Assembly (NCBI GenBank): GCA_023430885.1
Contig: JAEYYH010000042.1
Location: forward strand, 1 to 64,000
Reading direction: 5' to 3'
Length of the DNA: 64,000 nucleotides
From: Bacillota bacterium
Lineage (GTDB): Bacteria > Bacillota_I > Bacilli_A > RF39 > UBA660
The notes under the pieces were generated by a model, which worked only from the letters and a program-made list of their open reading frames with translations, was not told the DNA's origin and did no database searches. Positions 1 to 9,623 of this stretch are shown piece after piece. A program made the translations under genes and the position numbers. The first letter of the stretch is position 1; the number at the start of each line of letters is the position of its first letter.

Positions 1-1
1 G

Positions 2-58
2 TTTGATAAAAAGGAAACTTTTACTGTAACTACAAGAATTAATGGATTAATATATTAA
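2..58 (+). CDS. C-terminal end of an unidentified plus-strand gene
   Basis: The first bases read in frame 2 as 18 codons ending at TAA, with the peptide ending TRINGLIY. It is cut by the window edge and converges on the rhomboid gene. No family can be assigned from so short a piece. It is listed only because the frame is open and the next plus-strand sequence is non-coding. Confidence 0.35.
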   Translation, partial: FDKKETFTVTTRINGLIY

Positions 59-130
59 AAAAATTGATAATACAATTACCAATTTAATTTAGGATTTCTA
101 AAAATCCCCAAAACTCTTTACACTAACAAA

Positions 131-152
131 GATAAAACACTTAAGTTTTATC
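131..152 (-). terminator. Weak hairpin at the end of the rhomboid operon
   Basis: GATAAAAC and GTTTTATC pair around a six-base loop and contain the stop codon of the rhomboid gene. The T-rich tail on the minus strand is interrupted, so this is at best a weak intrinsic terminator. Confidence 0.35.
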
Positions 153-1287
153 TAAAAAACACCATATATAATAAGAAACCAAAGAAGATAACACTCATTA
201 TAACACCATTTGTTTTTTCAAGCTTCGTAGATTTATATTTTACTCCTACTGCCATAGAAACTAAAACTCCCCCTACTAAACCTCCAATATGAGCTGCATT
301 ATCGATACCAGTACTCATAAAACCTATAAATAAGTTTAAAAGTATAAGCGGTATGATTTGTGATTTTATAACACTATCCAAATATACTCTGTAATGATAT
401 CCAAAGTATACAAGTGCTCCAAGTAAACCAAATATAGCACCACTGGCACCAATACTAAAGGTTGATGGGTTAAACATAATAGAAAGTAAGTTTCCTACTA
501 TAGCACTACCCATATATACTGTTAAATATTTCCATTTACCAAAGAAATTTTCAAGTTGTGGTCCTATTATATATAAAGCATACATATTAAAGAAGAAATG
601 AATTACCTCAACATGAACAAAAGCTCCTGTTATTAATCTATATATTTCTCCTGATTTTACGGCAGGGCCAAAATTTGCAAGCATATTAACTATTTGATCT
701 TGTCCTAAAACAAAACTAAGTATAAATATAACTGTATTTATTAATAATAATATTTTAGTTATAATTGGATCTTTTTTTGTAAAAATATCTTCTGCCATTT
801 TTGCATCCTCATCATTCTTTTTTCCAATATCACTTGTTAATTTCATAAATAATTCTATACCTTTTTCTTTATACTCTGCTTTTTTGGTAATTGCAGGGAA
901 TTCTTCAATAACAAAAGCATAATTATTTAATTCTTCTACTGATTTTATATTTACAACATCAATGTTTGGTGTATCTGATTTACTTATATCAACGTTCTCA
1001 CCTAAATTAACATATATATTTAAAGCATTCATACTAAAAGACATAGTTTTCTGCTTGATTCTTTTCATAATTTGTTCAGTTCTATAACTGTCTACATTAA
1101 GTTGTTCATTATTATGAATATAGTTAGAAACTAATCTCACTATCTTATAATCACCATTTAATTTTTCTAGCCATATCTCATTTTGAGCACCTTTTAAAAC
1201 TATAGGACTATAATTTTCCTCAGTTACAAAATAATGAAGTAATTTTATTATTAATTCATCGTTTTCATTTACGACTATGTTGTCCAT
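148..1287 (-). CDS. Rhomboid family intramembrane serine protease (GluP-like)
   Basis: A rhomboid protease that would cleave transmembrane proteins inside the membrane. The protein has 379 residues. About 170 N-terminal residues are soluble, followed by a membrane domain from about residue 176. The rhomboid signature is intact: HFFFNMY with Asn234, GASGAIFG with catalytic Ser282, and AAHIGG with catalytic His333. The soluble N-terminal domain recalls B. subtilis GluP (YqgP), but the C-terminal TPR part of that protein is absent. It is last in the lspA-rluD-rhomboid operon, 9 bp after rluD, and has a good ribosome binding site (AGGAGGAAAAT). The substrate cannot be inferred. Confidence 0.88.
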   Translation of the reverse strand: MDNIVVNENDELIIKLLHYFVTEENYSPIVLKGAQNEIWLEKLNGDYKIVRLVSNYIHNNEQLNVDSYRTEQIMKRIKQKTMSFSMNALNIYVNLGENVDISKSDTPNIDVVNIKSVEELNNYAFVIEEFPAITKKAEYKEKGIELFMKLTSDIGKKNDEDAKMAEDIFTKKDPIITKILLLINTVIFILSFVLGQDQIVNMLANFGPAVKSGEIYRLITGAFVHVEVIHFFFNMYALYIIGPQLENFFGKWKYLTVYMGSAIVGNLLSIMFNPSTFSIGASGAIFGLLGALVYFGYHYRVYLDSVIKSQIIPLILLNLFIGFMSTGIDNAAHIGGLVGGVLVSMAVGVKYKSTKLEKTNGVIMSVIFFGFLLYMVFFR

Positions 1288-1296
1288 ATTTTCCTC

Positions 1297-2193
1297 CTAT
1301 TCATTTTTAAATTGTTCTTGAATATTTACAAAACATTCTGGAAGTTCACTAGTGAATTCCATATATTTACCTGTGGTTGGATGAGTAAAGCCAATTTCTT
1401 TTGCATGTAAGCATTGGCCAGTTTCATCAAATAATTTTTTGCCACCATAAACTGGATCATTTACAACTGGATGATTGATATATTTCATATGTACTCTTAT
1501 CTGATGTGTACGACCTGTCTCCAATTTTAATTTAATTAAAGTGGCATTTTTATATCTTTCGATAACTGTAAAATGTGTTATTGCTTCTTTACTATTGTCA
1601 GAAGTCACTGCCATTTTTTTACGATCTTTAGGATCTCTGCCTATTGGTGCATCAACTGTACCACTTTCATTTTCGATAACTCCCCACACTAAAGCATAAT
1701 ATACTCTATGAGTTGTTTTTTCTTCTAATTGTTTGGCTAATTTTTCATGAGCCTTATCATTTTTAGCAATCATTAGTAGTCCTGTAGTATCTGCATCTAT
1801 TCTATGAACAATACCAGGTCTAAATTCACCATTAACACTACTTAGATTGTTTGAGTGATATAAAAGCCCATTTACAAGTGTCCCTGTATAATTTCCTGGA
1901 GCAGGATGAACTACTATACCATTTGCTTTATTTATAACCATAACATCATTATCTTCATAAACAATATCTAAATCCATTTTTTCAGGATTTGCAGTTATAT
2001 CTTCTGCGACATAATTAATATCAATAATATCATTAAGTCTAGTTAAATAGCCTGTTTTAGTTTTGCTATTATTTAATAAAATATTACCGTCTTTTATCAA
2101 TTTGGCTATTTTGCTTCTTGAATAATCAGTCTTTTCTGTTATTAATACATCTAACCTTTTACCAACTAATTCTTCATTTATTACTATTTGCAT
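1297..2193 (-). CDS. rluD: 23S rRNA pseudouridine synthase, RluD/RluA family
   Basis: It converts uridines in 23S rRNA (helix 69 for RluD) to pseudouridine. An N-terminal S4 RNA-binding domain (GKRLDVLITEKTDYSRSKIA) is followed by the RluA catalytic domain. The active-site motif reads HRIDADTTGLL, a version of HRLDxxTSGLL, and its first Asp is the nucleophile. I chose ATG at 2193 because AGAGGTGAG lies just upstream; a GTG nine bases earlier overlaps that site. It overlaps lspA by 20 bp, the classic lspA-rluD pairing of Bacilli. RluD and the related YlyB/RluA members cannot be told apart with certainty here. Confidence 0.9.
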   Translation of the reverse strand: MQIVINEELVGKRLDVLITEKTDYSRSKIAKLIKDGNILLNNSKTKTGYLTRLNDIIDINYVAEDITANPEKMDLDIVYEDNDVMVINKANGIVVHPAPGNYTGTLVNGLLYHSNNLSSVNGEFRPGIVHRIDADTTGLLMIAKNDKAHEKLAKQLEEKTTHRVYYALVWGVIENESGTVDAPIGRDPKDRKKMAVTSDNSKEAITHFTVIERYKNATLIKLKLETGRTHQIRVHMKYINHPVVNDPVYGGKKLFDETGQCLHAKEIGFTHPTTGKYMEFTSELPECFVNIQEQFKNE

Positions 2194-2659
2194 TCTTCTC
2201 ACCTCTTAATATTGTAATAACAAGTAATAACATTGCTACTACAATTAAACTATCTGCTAAGTTAAAAACAGGAAAATCATATTTAAAAATTATAAAATCT
2301 AAATAATCAATTACATATCCCCTAAAAATACGATCAATTAAATTTCCAATAATTCCACCATACAACATTCCATAAATAACTTTGTCAATTTTACTTAAAT
2401 TATTATTTTTGATAAAAAAATTATATAATAAATAAATAACTAAACATGATATAAAAATTAGTATATAAGTATTACCACTTAATATACTCCATGCAGCTCC
2501 TTCATTTCTTACACTTGTAAGATAAAAAAAGTCATTTATAACTGTCGTTCTTGAAAATAAAGTCATATTATTTACTACTATCATTTTTATTATTTGATCT
2601 AAGATAATACATCCAAATGCTATAATATATAACATTTTATTTTTTAATAGTTCTTTCAC
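2174..2659 (-). CDS. lspA: Lipoprotein signal peptidase (signal peptidase II)
   Basis: A membrane aspartyl protease that cleaves the signal peptide of diacylated prolipoproteins. The 161 residues carry four hydrophobic segments and both catalytic aspartate motifs, GNLIDRIFRG and FNLADSLI. The start is taken as GTG at 2659 (VKELLKNK), because AGGGTGA lies just upstream; the longer open frame runs back across the promoter. A plausible client, the lipoprotein at 20538, is in this window. First gene of the lspA-rluD-rhomboid operon. Confidence 0.93.
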   Translation of the reverse strand: MKELLKNKMLYIIAFGCIILDQIIKMIVVNNMTLFSRTTVINDFFYLTSVRNEGAAWSILSGNTYILIFISCLVIYLLYNFFIKNNNLSKIDKVIYGMLYGGIIGNLIDRIFRGYVIDYLDFIIFKYDFPVFNLADSLIVVAMLLLVITILRGEKNANSNK

Positions 2660-2675
2660 ACGTATCACCCTAAAC

Positions 2676-2704
2676 ATTATATCACAGTAATCGCTTTTCT
2701 CCAA
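2676..2704 (-). promoter_or_regulatory. Promoter of the lspA-rluD-rhomboid operon
   Basis: On the minus strand TTGGAG and TATAAT lie 17 bp apart, and the TATAAT is about 16 bp upstream of the lspA GTG. The leader is therefore very short. Confidence 0.55.
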
Positions 2705-2710
2705 GTAAGT

Positions 2711-2741
2711 AAAAAGAATATACTTGTTTGTATATTCTTTT
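2711..2741 (-). terminator. Intrinsic terminator of the secreted glucosaminidase gene
   Basis: AAAAAGAATATAC and GTATATTCTTT form a stem around a six-base loop, followed on the minus strand by a T-run. The hairpin overlaps the end of the coding region. Confidence 0.75.
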
Positions 2742-5700
2742 ATTCTACTGTTATTTCAATGCGATAACGTAATTCATTATGCCTTGTAATTGTTATTTTC
2801 TTATCACCAATAGTTTGAGATTGATTTATATCATTTTTATATAAAACATCATATAATTCTCCATAATCATCTATTGCTCCAGCTTTAGTTCTAACAATTA
2901 CTGAATATGTACCTTTTGGAAGATCTGCTAAATCAATGCTTGTATTATACCATACCTTTGTCTTATCATATCCATCGCTAACTTTTAAGTTAACCTTATA
3001 TGGTCCATTTGTAATTGCTCCTACATTTACTGTTTTTGCAATTTCTAAAGTATCGACATTTTCAAACATTACATATCTTTCAACTGTTTGATTTGATGCA
3101 TAATTACCTTGTACATTATGTGATGAAGCTTCCAAATTAAGTTTAGTACCATTAAGTTTTATTGAATAAACCTGATTGTACATATTATCTATTGTTGGAT
3201 TATTAACTTTTGCTACTAGACCATTACTTCTAACATATAATTCAAGTGGTAAAGATCTATCATAATAATTTATTCTAAACTGATATCCTACATTATCAAT
3301 AGCAAACTTACGCACTACTTTAGTATTAAAATACTCATTTTTCAGAGGCACTTTAGCTTCATAATCGCCACTTCTTGCTCTTACATATACTGTATAATCA
3401 CCGCTAACTAAATCAGTTAAATCAAGTGCTTCTTTAAACCAAGATTCAGAATAATTAAAACCACCTGAATTGGGAACAGAAAATGGTGCATCCTTACTAG
3501 CTAGTCGTGATAATGGTTTAATAATAGTATTACCATTATTTTGATTTTCAAAAATAATATCATAAGTTATATTTGTAGAAGCAGTATTGTTCATTCCCTT
3601 AATTGTTAAATAACCGGTAAAATCAACTTTTTTAGTAGTTGTATTATAAGTTAAATTGCTTAAGTAAAACATACTTGCTGCTGCTTTGTATATTTTATCT
3701 TCTACTGTGATTGTCACTGTCTTTGATGATGTTTGATTATCAAGATCTTTTGCACTATAAGTAACTTCATATGTTCCTTTTGTTGCCATATCAACAGTAC
3801 CAGTATAAGATAATGAACTAGTTACATTTCCGTCTTCCTTATCAGTAGCAGTAATGCCATTTAAATAGTTAAATGTTTGCCCTTTATAAACAGTTAAATT
3901 ATTTGCATTAATAACTGGTTTTTCATTAGCAACGACAGTTACTTTTCTAGTTGCTGTATCAGTTGACCCAGCAGCATCTGTTACCATATAAGTAAGTGTA
4001 TAATCACCGATTGTTGAAACATCAACTGTACCTGTTACTGTTAACTTATTAATTAAATCTTTATCAGCTGCATCAATGTCTTCTACTGTAACACCAGTTT
4101 TCGGATCAAAACTTTTATATTGAGGAATTGTAATATCTGGCGCTACTATCGTTGGTATACCACTAGGTTCAACAGTTATTGTTATGTCTTTTGAAACACT
4201 ATATTTAGATTTATCCATTACTGTATATGTTATTGTATATGTACCTGGTTTTTCTGCATCAAAACCGCCTGTATTAGATACAGTTACACTACTTGTTAAA
4301 TTACCATCTTCTATATCATTAGCCGTAACACCTGTTAATAAACGAACAGAATCATGTTGTGTTACTGTTTTATTACTTGCAGTAATTACTGGCTGATTGT
4401 TCGCAACATATAAATCACTTGCTTTTATGTAACCATAACAATATGCATAATTATAAACATCAGCATCGGAATAAGATACTACTCTATTTGATGTCAAAGT
4501 AACATCAGTATATACCTTATAATAATATGTATTAGTTCCATCGGTGGCAAGTACCTTATCTGTAACAACAAAAGGCATATTTGATAAAGTTTTGCCACTA
4601 GAATAATTTTTTGTAGAATAAATAACACTACTTGATGAAGATGGATTAGAATATATATTAATTGGAGTAGTATTATTTAATGTTATACCAAGTGTATTAG
4701 AATAATTGTCACTTCCACCACTACTTAAATCAGAGGCAAAAGCAACAGAGGCCTTTGATTCACCAGAGTATGGGTCTGTTGCATAACTAATATTTTGACC
4801 ACTAAGCTTATTACCAAAATGAGTTCCACCATAAACAGTAGTAGTCAATGTTGCATAACTTCCAGAACTTATTTTGTTAGCATAATCGTTAATGGAAGCT
4901 TGCGTAGATGGATATGGAATCGCATTAGTAAATGGTGCAGCATCAGTTGCTCCCATTCCAAACAAATTATTTTTATAAAAAGCAATTGAGCTTCTACCAT
5001 AATTTGATTCTTGAGCAGCTGCTGAGTATAGTGTTAATGCATTTACACCATAACTTGTTCCAGCACTAATAAACTGATTACCTATCCCATACATCATTGA
5101 AAGATTTCCAATATTTTTTATAAATGCACCTGTCGTACCATCAACATAACTTGATGGATTTGTTGGAAAACCGCTAATACTATATGAAGCTGTTAGTACA
5201 TTAAGTTGGTCTCCAGTATATGCCGTAACTGTTCTACTAGGTGAATACTGAAAATATGCAAAATATGGATGCTCATAATTCAATGATTTTGCATAAGTTG
5301 CAGCTTTATAATCATCAATCATTGAGAACATACTTGTATAAAAATAGTTACCATCAAAACTATAATATCTATAATCTGATGAAACATTTGGAATATTATT
5401 ATTTCCAAATGTAACAGAACCAAGTGTATTAAGATAGTATGTCTTTATTCCTGTTTTATAGTAAAATGGTGCTGTCCCTAATCTTATGTTTGCTTCACTT
5501 ATATAATTATTTCCTTTGTGTATTTGATGAAATATATTATTACCAAATGAATAATAGAAAGTATCCGATTTATAGGTATTAATAATTGTTAAATATGTAG
5601 ATGAACTATCTTGAGCTACATAACCATAATTTCCATTAGAATATTGAATGTAATACCAAGTATACCCATCGGCAGCAGTAGTTTTAGATGGATAATAAAT

Positions 5701-6360
5701 ATAACTACTACCATTATAAACAGATGCCACAATATTAGCTTTTGCGTTAGGATCCGATCTAACATTTGAGGCTGTAGTATTAATTTTAACTTTAGGATTA
5801 TTACTAGGATAATTCAAAGTTGAGCCATAAAACCTAGACAAAGGAATGACTATAACATCGCTTAACTTTACCCATCCTGTTACACCACTAATTTTTATTT
5901 TAACTGCAGAATTTGCATTATCATAATCAAGGAAAACAGCATCACAACCCCATGCTCCTGCAAAAGAAACAATTCTATCACTTGAAATCGAATTTTTTGC
6001 CCCACTTGCAGTAGAATATAACCATTTGATTGCATCATTACCTTTAGATGCCACCGTTCCATTAACAACATCTTGTTGCGCTATGGCATATTTTGCATTT
6101 ATAATTTTATTATCATATTTTATATAAGGAACTCCTAATGGTGATGCTGCTACATAATTATTCATAGCAGCTAGAGCATCAGCATATGTTGTATAGTAAT
6201 TTAAACTAACATCATTTTTGCTCAAATTAGTAGAATCATCGCTTGGGTAAGCAATTAAAACTTGATAATCACCAGCAGCCTTAACTTTTACACTAAAAAG
6301 AGGACTAAAATTTGAAAGAATTATAGCCATACATAGTATCACTTTAAATAATTTCTTCAT
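2740..6360 (-). CDS. Large secreted cell-wall hydrolase (glucosaminidase domain, SH3 and Ig-like repeats)
   Basis: A secreted protein of 1206 residues, probably acting on peptidoglycan. Residues 1-28 form a signal peptide with a hydrophobic core ending VKVKAAG. A bacterial SH3 domain (NVRSDPNAKANIVASVYNG) lies near residue 200. It is followed by a beta-N-acetylglucosaminidase (LytD/FlgJ-type) core with AAAQESNYGRSSIAFYKNN and the catalytic-type Glu. After a second SH3-like segment come three DUF5011-type Ig-like repeats (about 670-900) with the recurring pattern GTYTITYTVMD. About 300 C-terminal residues of unknown fold complete the protein. There is no LPXTG sorting signal, so attachment is presumably by the SH3 domains. 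It is a single gene with its own promoter and terminator. Confidence 0.8.
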   Translation of the reverse strand: MKKLFKVILCMAIILSNFSPLFSVKVKAAGDYQVLIAYPSDDSTNLSKNDVSLNYYTTYADALAAMNNYVAASPLGVPYIKYDNKIINAKYAIAQQDVVNGTVASKGNDAIKWLYSTASGAKNSISSDRIVSFAGAWGCDAVFLDYDNANSAVKIKISGVTGWVKLSDVIVIPLSRFYGSTLNYPSNNPKVKINTTASNVRSDPNAKANIVASVYNGSSYIYYPSKTTAADGYTWYYIQYSNGNYGYVAQDSSSTYLTIINTYKSDTFYYSFGNNIFHQIHKGNNYISEANIRLGTAPFYYKTGIKTYYLNTLGSVTFGNNNIPNVSSDYRYYSFDGNYFYTSMFSMIDDYKAATYAKSLNYEHPYFAYFQYSPSRTVTAYTGDQLNVLTASYSISGFPTNPSSYVDGTTGAFIKNIGNLSMMYGIGNQFISAGTSYGVNALTLYSAAAQESNYGRSSIAFYKNNLFGMGATDAAPFTNAIPYPSTQASINDYANKISSGSYATLTTTVYGGTHFGNKLSGQNISYATDPYSGESKASVAFASDLSSGGSDNYSNTLGITLNNTTPINIYSNPSSSSSVIYSTKNYSSGKTLSNMPFVVTDKVLATDGTNTYYYKVYTDVTLTSNRVVSYSDADVYNYAYCYGYIKASDLYVANNQPVITASNKTVTQHDSVRLLTGVTANDIEDGNLTSSVTVSNTGGFDAEKPGTYTITYTVMDKSKYSVSKDITITVEPSGIPTIVAPDITIPQYKSFDPKTGVTVEDIDAADKDLINKLTVTGTVDVSTIGDYTLTYMVTDAAGSTDTATRKVTVVANEKPVINANNLTVYKGQTFNYLNGITATDKEDGNVTSSLSYTGTVDMATKGTYEVTYSAKDLDNQTSSKTVTITVEDKIYKAAASMFYLSNLTYNTTTKKVDFTGYLTIKGMNNTASTNITYDIIFENQNNGNTIIKPLSRLASKDAPFSVPNSGGFNYSESWFKEALDLTDLVSGDYTVYVRARSGDYEAKVPLKNEYFNTKVVRKFAIDNVGYQFRINYYDRSLPLELYVRSNGLVAKVNNPTIDNMYNQVYSIKLNGTKLNLEASSHNVQGNYASNQTVERYVMFENVDTLEIAKTVNVGAITNGPYKVNLKVSDGYDKTKVWYNTSIDLADLPKGTYSVIVRTKAGAIDDYGELYDVLYKNDINQSQTIGDKKITITRHNELRYRIEITVE

Positions 6361-6383
6361 TCATACTCCTCCATTCTATATAG

Positions 6384-6412
6384 ATTATATCAAATTTCGA
6401 CATAAATATAAA
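6384..6412 (-). promoter_or_regulatory. Promoter of the secreted glucosaminidase gene
   Basis: On the minus strand TATAAT sits about 24 bp before the ATG, with TTTATA 17 bp upstream. The ribosome binding site that follows is GGAGGAG. Confidence 0.5.
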
Positions 6413-6466
6413 GGCTATCTGGGTAAAAAACGACATTAGTTGACATATTCCGTAATATTTAAAAGT

Positions 6467-6494
6467 TTGACAAAAAAATAAAACATGATAAAAT
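6467..6494 (+). promoter_or_regulatory. Promoter of the CDP-alcohol phosphatidyltransferase gene
   Basis: TTGACA and TAAAAT are separated by 16 bp, about 30 bp upstream of the ATG. A second TTGACA at 6440 lacks a clear -10 partner. Confidence 0.6.
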
Positions 6495-6523
6495 AAGGAA
6501 TAAATTTTAAAGGGGGAATTATT

Positions 6524-7387
6524 ATGTCAAATAAAATTCAAGATTTTAAAAATATGTGTATTAAAGATAAAGAAAGTTTCAAAAAGAATTGGAAAATTTT
6601 TGTTGACGAAGGCAAAAATTGTATTAAAGAATTTAAAAACAAAGAAACTAGACATAAACAAATACCTAATGCCTTTACAGCATCAAGACTTTTTGCGCCT
6701 TTTTTCATTATTCCTGCAGCTCTATCAGGTAACTTAATTTTAACAGGATTATTTGTAGGTGGTTTTGCATTTACAGATGCTTGTGATGGCTATTTTGCTA
6801 GAAAATATAATGCTCAAAGTGAATTTGGTAGAGAATTAGATCCTATAACTGATAAAATATTTGCTGGTGGACTACTTTTACCACTTATTATATTAAATCC
6901 TATTATGTTAACAAATTTATTATTAGAAGCTGTGATTGCTGCTATAAATATGCATTCAAGATTAAATGATAATAAACCAAGAACTACAATTATTGGTAAA
7001 ATTAAAACAGGTTCATTATCACTTACTATGTTATTAAGTTATATAAATATGTTAGTTGCTATTAATCCAGTTATAATTGGTGGTCTTATTGCTACTACTG
7101 GTATTCTTCAAACTGCAACAGCAGTCAAGTATTATAAAAATTTTAGAAGAGATGAAACATTAAAAGAATTAAGAAACCTTTCAGACGAGGAAAGAATTGA
7201 TGATATTAATGATAGCGATAAAACATTAGGAAAAACAAAAGAATTAGTAATTAGTAAAGGTTTACCCAGGGAAAAGACAGAAGAATTAACTACTTTTCAA
7301 AAAATACAAAAATTAAATGATTTAAAGGAAGAATTAATTGCCATTCCAACAACAAAGGAAGACACTAAATTATATGAAAAAAAATAG
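6524..7387 (+). CDS. CDP-alcohol phosphatidyltransferase family membrane enzyme (PgsA-like)
   Basis: An integral membrane phospholipid synthase that transfers a phosphatidyl group from CDP-diacylglycerol to an alcohol such as glycerol-3-phosphate. The family motif is complete: D85, D88-G89, A92-R93, G102, D106 and D110 within FTDACDGYFARKYNAQSEFG and the following RELDPITDK. There is a soluble N-terminal segment of about 45 residues and a charged C-terminal tail of about 75 residues, so at 287 residues it is longer than typical PgsA (about 190). The head-group acceptor cannot be determined. Ribosome binding site AAGGGGGAATT. It is one of only three complete plus-strand genes outside regulator positions. 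Confidence 0.82.
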   Translation: MSNKIQDFKNMCIKDKESFKKNWKIFVDEGKNCIKEFKNKETRHKQIPNAFTASRLFAPFFIIPAALSGNLILTGLFVGGFAFTDACDGYFARKYNAQSEFGRELDPITDKIFAGGLLLPLIILNPIMLTNLLLEAVIAAINMHSRLNDNKPRTTIIGKIKTGSLSLTMLLSYINMLVAINPVIIGGLIATTGILQTATAVKYYKNFRRDETLKELRNLSDEERIDDINDSDKTLGKTKELVISKGLPREKTEELTTFQKIQKLNDLKEELIAIPTTKEDTKLYEKK

Positions 7388-7405
7388 ACGAAAGTCTATT
7401 TTTTA
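7381..7405. terminator. Bidirectional terminator between convergent genes
   Basis: AATAGAC-GAAA-GTCTATT has a perfect stem and a GNRA-type loop, with A-rich sequence on one side and T-rich on the other. It can serve the CDP-alcohol transferase gene (plus) and the ASCH gene (minus), and overlaps both stop codons. Confidence 0.8.
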
Positions 7406-7773
7406 TATTCCCAAATGCTAAGTTTACCATTAACATATATTTTATCTACTGTTTCTGGATTACTTACTTTAAAACCATAGCCTCCCCTACCTTTACTTAA
7501 TCCGTAAATAAGACTATTTTCTGCAATTAAACTATTTTCAAATTCTTCAGTTATTTGAACACAATCTTCTAAAATAACTTTACCAATAATGCATCCAGTT
7601 GGATAATCTAAATTCAAACACTCGAAATGTTTTAAATAATCTTTTTCAATACCTTTGCTGGCATGAATATATAATTCTCCCCTATATTTGGTTCTCCAAG
7701 TCCTAAATTCATATTTCTTATAGCCATTTACAATAAGAGATGCCCATGGCTGCCTTATACTTAATACTTTCAC
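7396..7773 (-). CDS. ASCH domain protein
   Basis: A small single-domain protein of the ASCH fold, a PUA-related beta barrel thought to bind RNA or nucleotides. The family start is clear: MKVLSIRQPWASLIVNGYKK, then YEFRTWRTKYRGELYIHASK. The role of most ASCH proteins is unknown; some hydrolyse N4-acetylcytidine. It overlaps the upstream HAD gene by one base and is probably cotranscribed with it and the membrane protein before it. Confidence 0.8.
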   Translation of the reverse strand: MKVLSIRQPWASLIVNGYKKYEFRTWRTKYRGELYIHASKGIEKDYLKHFECLNLDYPTGCIIGKVILEDCVQITEEFENSLIAENSLIYGLSKGRGGYGFKVSNPETVDKIYVNGKLSIWEYKK

Positions 7774-8450
7774 TATATTTTCTCCATCACTTCTTTAAAA
7801 TCTGTTGCCGTATGTTTAGCATTTCTCATAAGTTCCTCGTCACCTTTAATAGCATAACTATTAAAATCATGGCTCATTGAAAGATCATTTTTATTATCTC
7901 CTACTGTAATTATTTCATTAGTATTCCAATGATTAATATCAGCTAGCAATTTTATAGCATGACCTTTTGAAGCATTTTTTGTTAATATATTTATCCATTT
8001 ATGACTTAAATACCCCTGAATACTTGGATATTTATTGCACAAATAATCAATTGTACCATAGGCTTTTTTTCTATCAATAGGAAGTGCGACAATGCCATTA
8101 AATGTATCATTTGTATCAATAGAAAAATCGCTTGTTGTATCTATAAAAACTTTTTCTAAATTAAGATCATTTTGAAGTTCGTAAAATATTTTCTTACCGT
8201 CTTCATTATTAATATTGTCTTCATATATTTTTTTATCTTCTTTATCAAAGATAACAGCACCGTCATTACATATCAAATAATGGTAATTTATATTATGCTT
8301 TTCCATATCTGGTTTAAGTAAATAAATAGGTCTACCTGTTGCAATAATAAATATATTTCCTTCAGAAATAAATTTATTTACTAACTCTATATTTAGCTCA
8401 TACTCATCAGTGAAGAGTGTTTTATCAAAATCAGATACCAGAATTTTCAT
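7773..8450 (-). CDS. HAD superfamily hydrolase, Cof type
   Basis: A cytosolic phosphatase of the haloacid dehalogenase superfamily. Motif I is DFDKTLFTD (nucleophile Asp7), motif II ATGRP, the conserved Lys is in NASKGHAIKLL, and motif IV is TVGDNKNDLSM. The large cap between motifs II and III marks the Cof/type IIB subfamily, whose members act on sugar phosphates or flavin-type phosphates. The substrate is not predictable. It overlaps its neighbours on both sides (20 bp and 1 bp), so translation is likely coupled. Confidence 0.88.
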   Translation of the reverse strand: MKILVSDFDKTLFTDEYELNIELVNKFISEGNIFIIATGRPIYLLKPDMEKHNINYHYLICNDGAVIFDKEDKKIYEDNINNEDGKKIFYELQNDLNLEKVFIDTTSDFSIDTNDTFNGIVALPIDRKKAYGTIDYLCNKYPSIQGYLSHKWINILTKNASKGHAIKLLADINHWNTNEIITVGDNKNDLSMSHDFNSYAIKGDEELMRNAKHTATDFKEVMEKI

Positions 8451-9552
8451 TTAATTCCTCATCGGTTTTTATTGGCAACAAACTATCTATAATATCATCT
8501 TCAGATATTGCACCTTGACTTAACGCTGTTTTTAAATCCATTATTTTTTCATTAGCATAAAAAAGCATAATATTCTCTAAACTACTACATTCTAAATAAT
8601 AAGTATTTCCATTATAAGTAAATAATCTTTGATTTGTTTCTTCGCATACTTCTGAAGTATCAAATAAATCATATTTTCCTACATGATCTAAATACATATA
8701 TTCAGTATAATTGCTACTAGTATATCTATTTAAAATATCACTTATATCAGTATTTTTTACATCCTTAAAAATTTTGTTGATTTTATTAATACTATAGCTA
8801 TATTTAATGCCATTCATTGTATAATTAACAGCATTAACATCTTCAATAAGATTGAATATTGTTGCAGCATCCATTTCAAACTTTTCCATGTAATTTACAT
8901 CAATAGTATCTAAATATAGGTTTATTGAATATGGCTCAGTATGTGTATCAAGCACATATGAATCAATATAATCTGAAACAGATAAATATTTCATGACAGT
9001 AACCACATCTGATTTGTTACCTAGTATTGTCCCTTTAAAATCCTCTAAATTATTTTTTTCTGTTTGAATAACAAAAGTGCTTGGAATAAATAATAAATAA
9101 GGTAAAACACTAATAATTATTACAAATTTCATAAATCTTACTTTTATTTTACTACCATTTATACCTTTAATAATAAACTTATTAATAAGTTTATAAGCCA
9201 AAAACAAAATTATTGCAAATAAAATAATTATATATATAGTCGAAAATACTTTAGAATATGGATTATACTCTAAAGGATGAACTAAATTAGTATTAAAAAA
9301 TTCTATTTTAGAAAGTAATTCAGGTGCTAATAAAAATATAAATGCAATTACATCAAGTAACACACTTATTCCCCATAACTTAAAAATATTTTTAGAATAT
9401 TTGATAAAACCATCAGGTAATCCTATTATTAATAAGCCAACCATTAGACCAATGCCACACATTATAAAATTCCAACCAATTAATAAAAACAACATTGGTG
9501 GAACCATTAATACAAACCAAATTGGTAGGTATGCTTTATATTTTTCTCTCAT
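8431..9552 (-). CDS. Polytopic membrane protein of unknown function
   Basis: I do not recognise a family. The 373-residue protein has about five membrane segments in its N-terminal 165 residues, starting at WFVLMVPPMLFLLIGWNF. A soluble domain of about 190 residues follows, rich in Asp, Asn and Tyr. If the N-terminus is inside, that domain may lie outside. It is the first gene of the membrane protein-HAD-ASCH operon, with a good ribosome binding site (GGTGATAAA) before the ATG. Confidence 0.7.
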   Translation of the reverse strand: MREKYKAYLPIWFVLMVPPMLFLLIGWNFIMCGIGLMVGLLIIGLPDGFIKYSKNIFKLWGISVLLDVIAFIFLLAPELLSKIEFFNTNLVHPLEYNPYSKVFSTIYIIILFAIILFLAYKLINKFIIKGINGSKIKVRFMKFVIIISVLPYLLFIPSTFVIQTEKNNLEDFKGTILGNKSDVVTVMKYLSVSDYIDSYVLDTHTEPYSINLYLDTIDVNYMEKFEMDAATIFNLIEDVNAVNYTMNGIKYSYSINKINKIFKDVKNTDISDILNRYTSSNYTEYMYLDHVGKYDLFDTSEVCEETNQRLFTYNGNTYYLECSSLENIMLFYANEKIMDLKTALSQGAISEDDIIDSLLPIKTDEELNENSGI

Positions 9553-9599
9553 TTTATCACCATATTAAGTATATCATAAATGGTATATAAATCACAAAA

Positions 9600-9623
9600 A
9601 AAATATCTTCTAAAAGATATTAT
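9600..9623 (-). terminator. Intrinsic terminator after rsmD
   Basis: ATATCTT-TTAG-AAGATAT followed by a long T-run on the minus strand. The hairpin overlaps the last codons of rsmD. Confidence 0.75.
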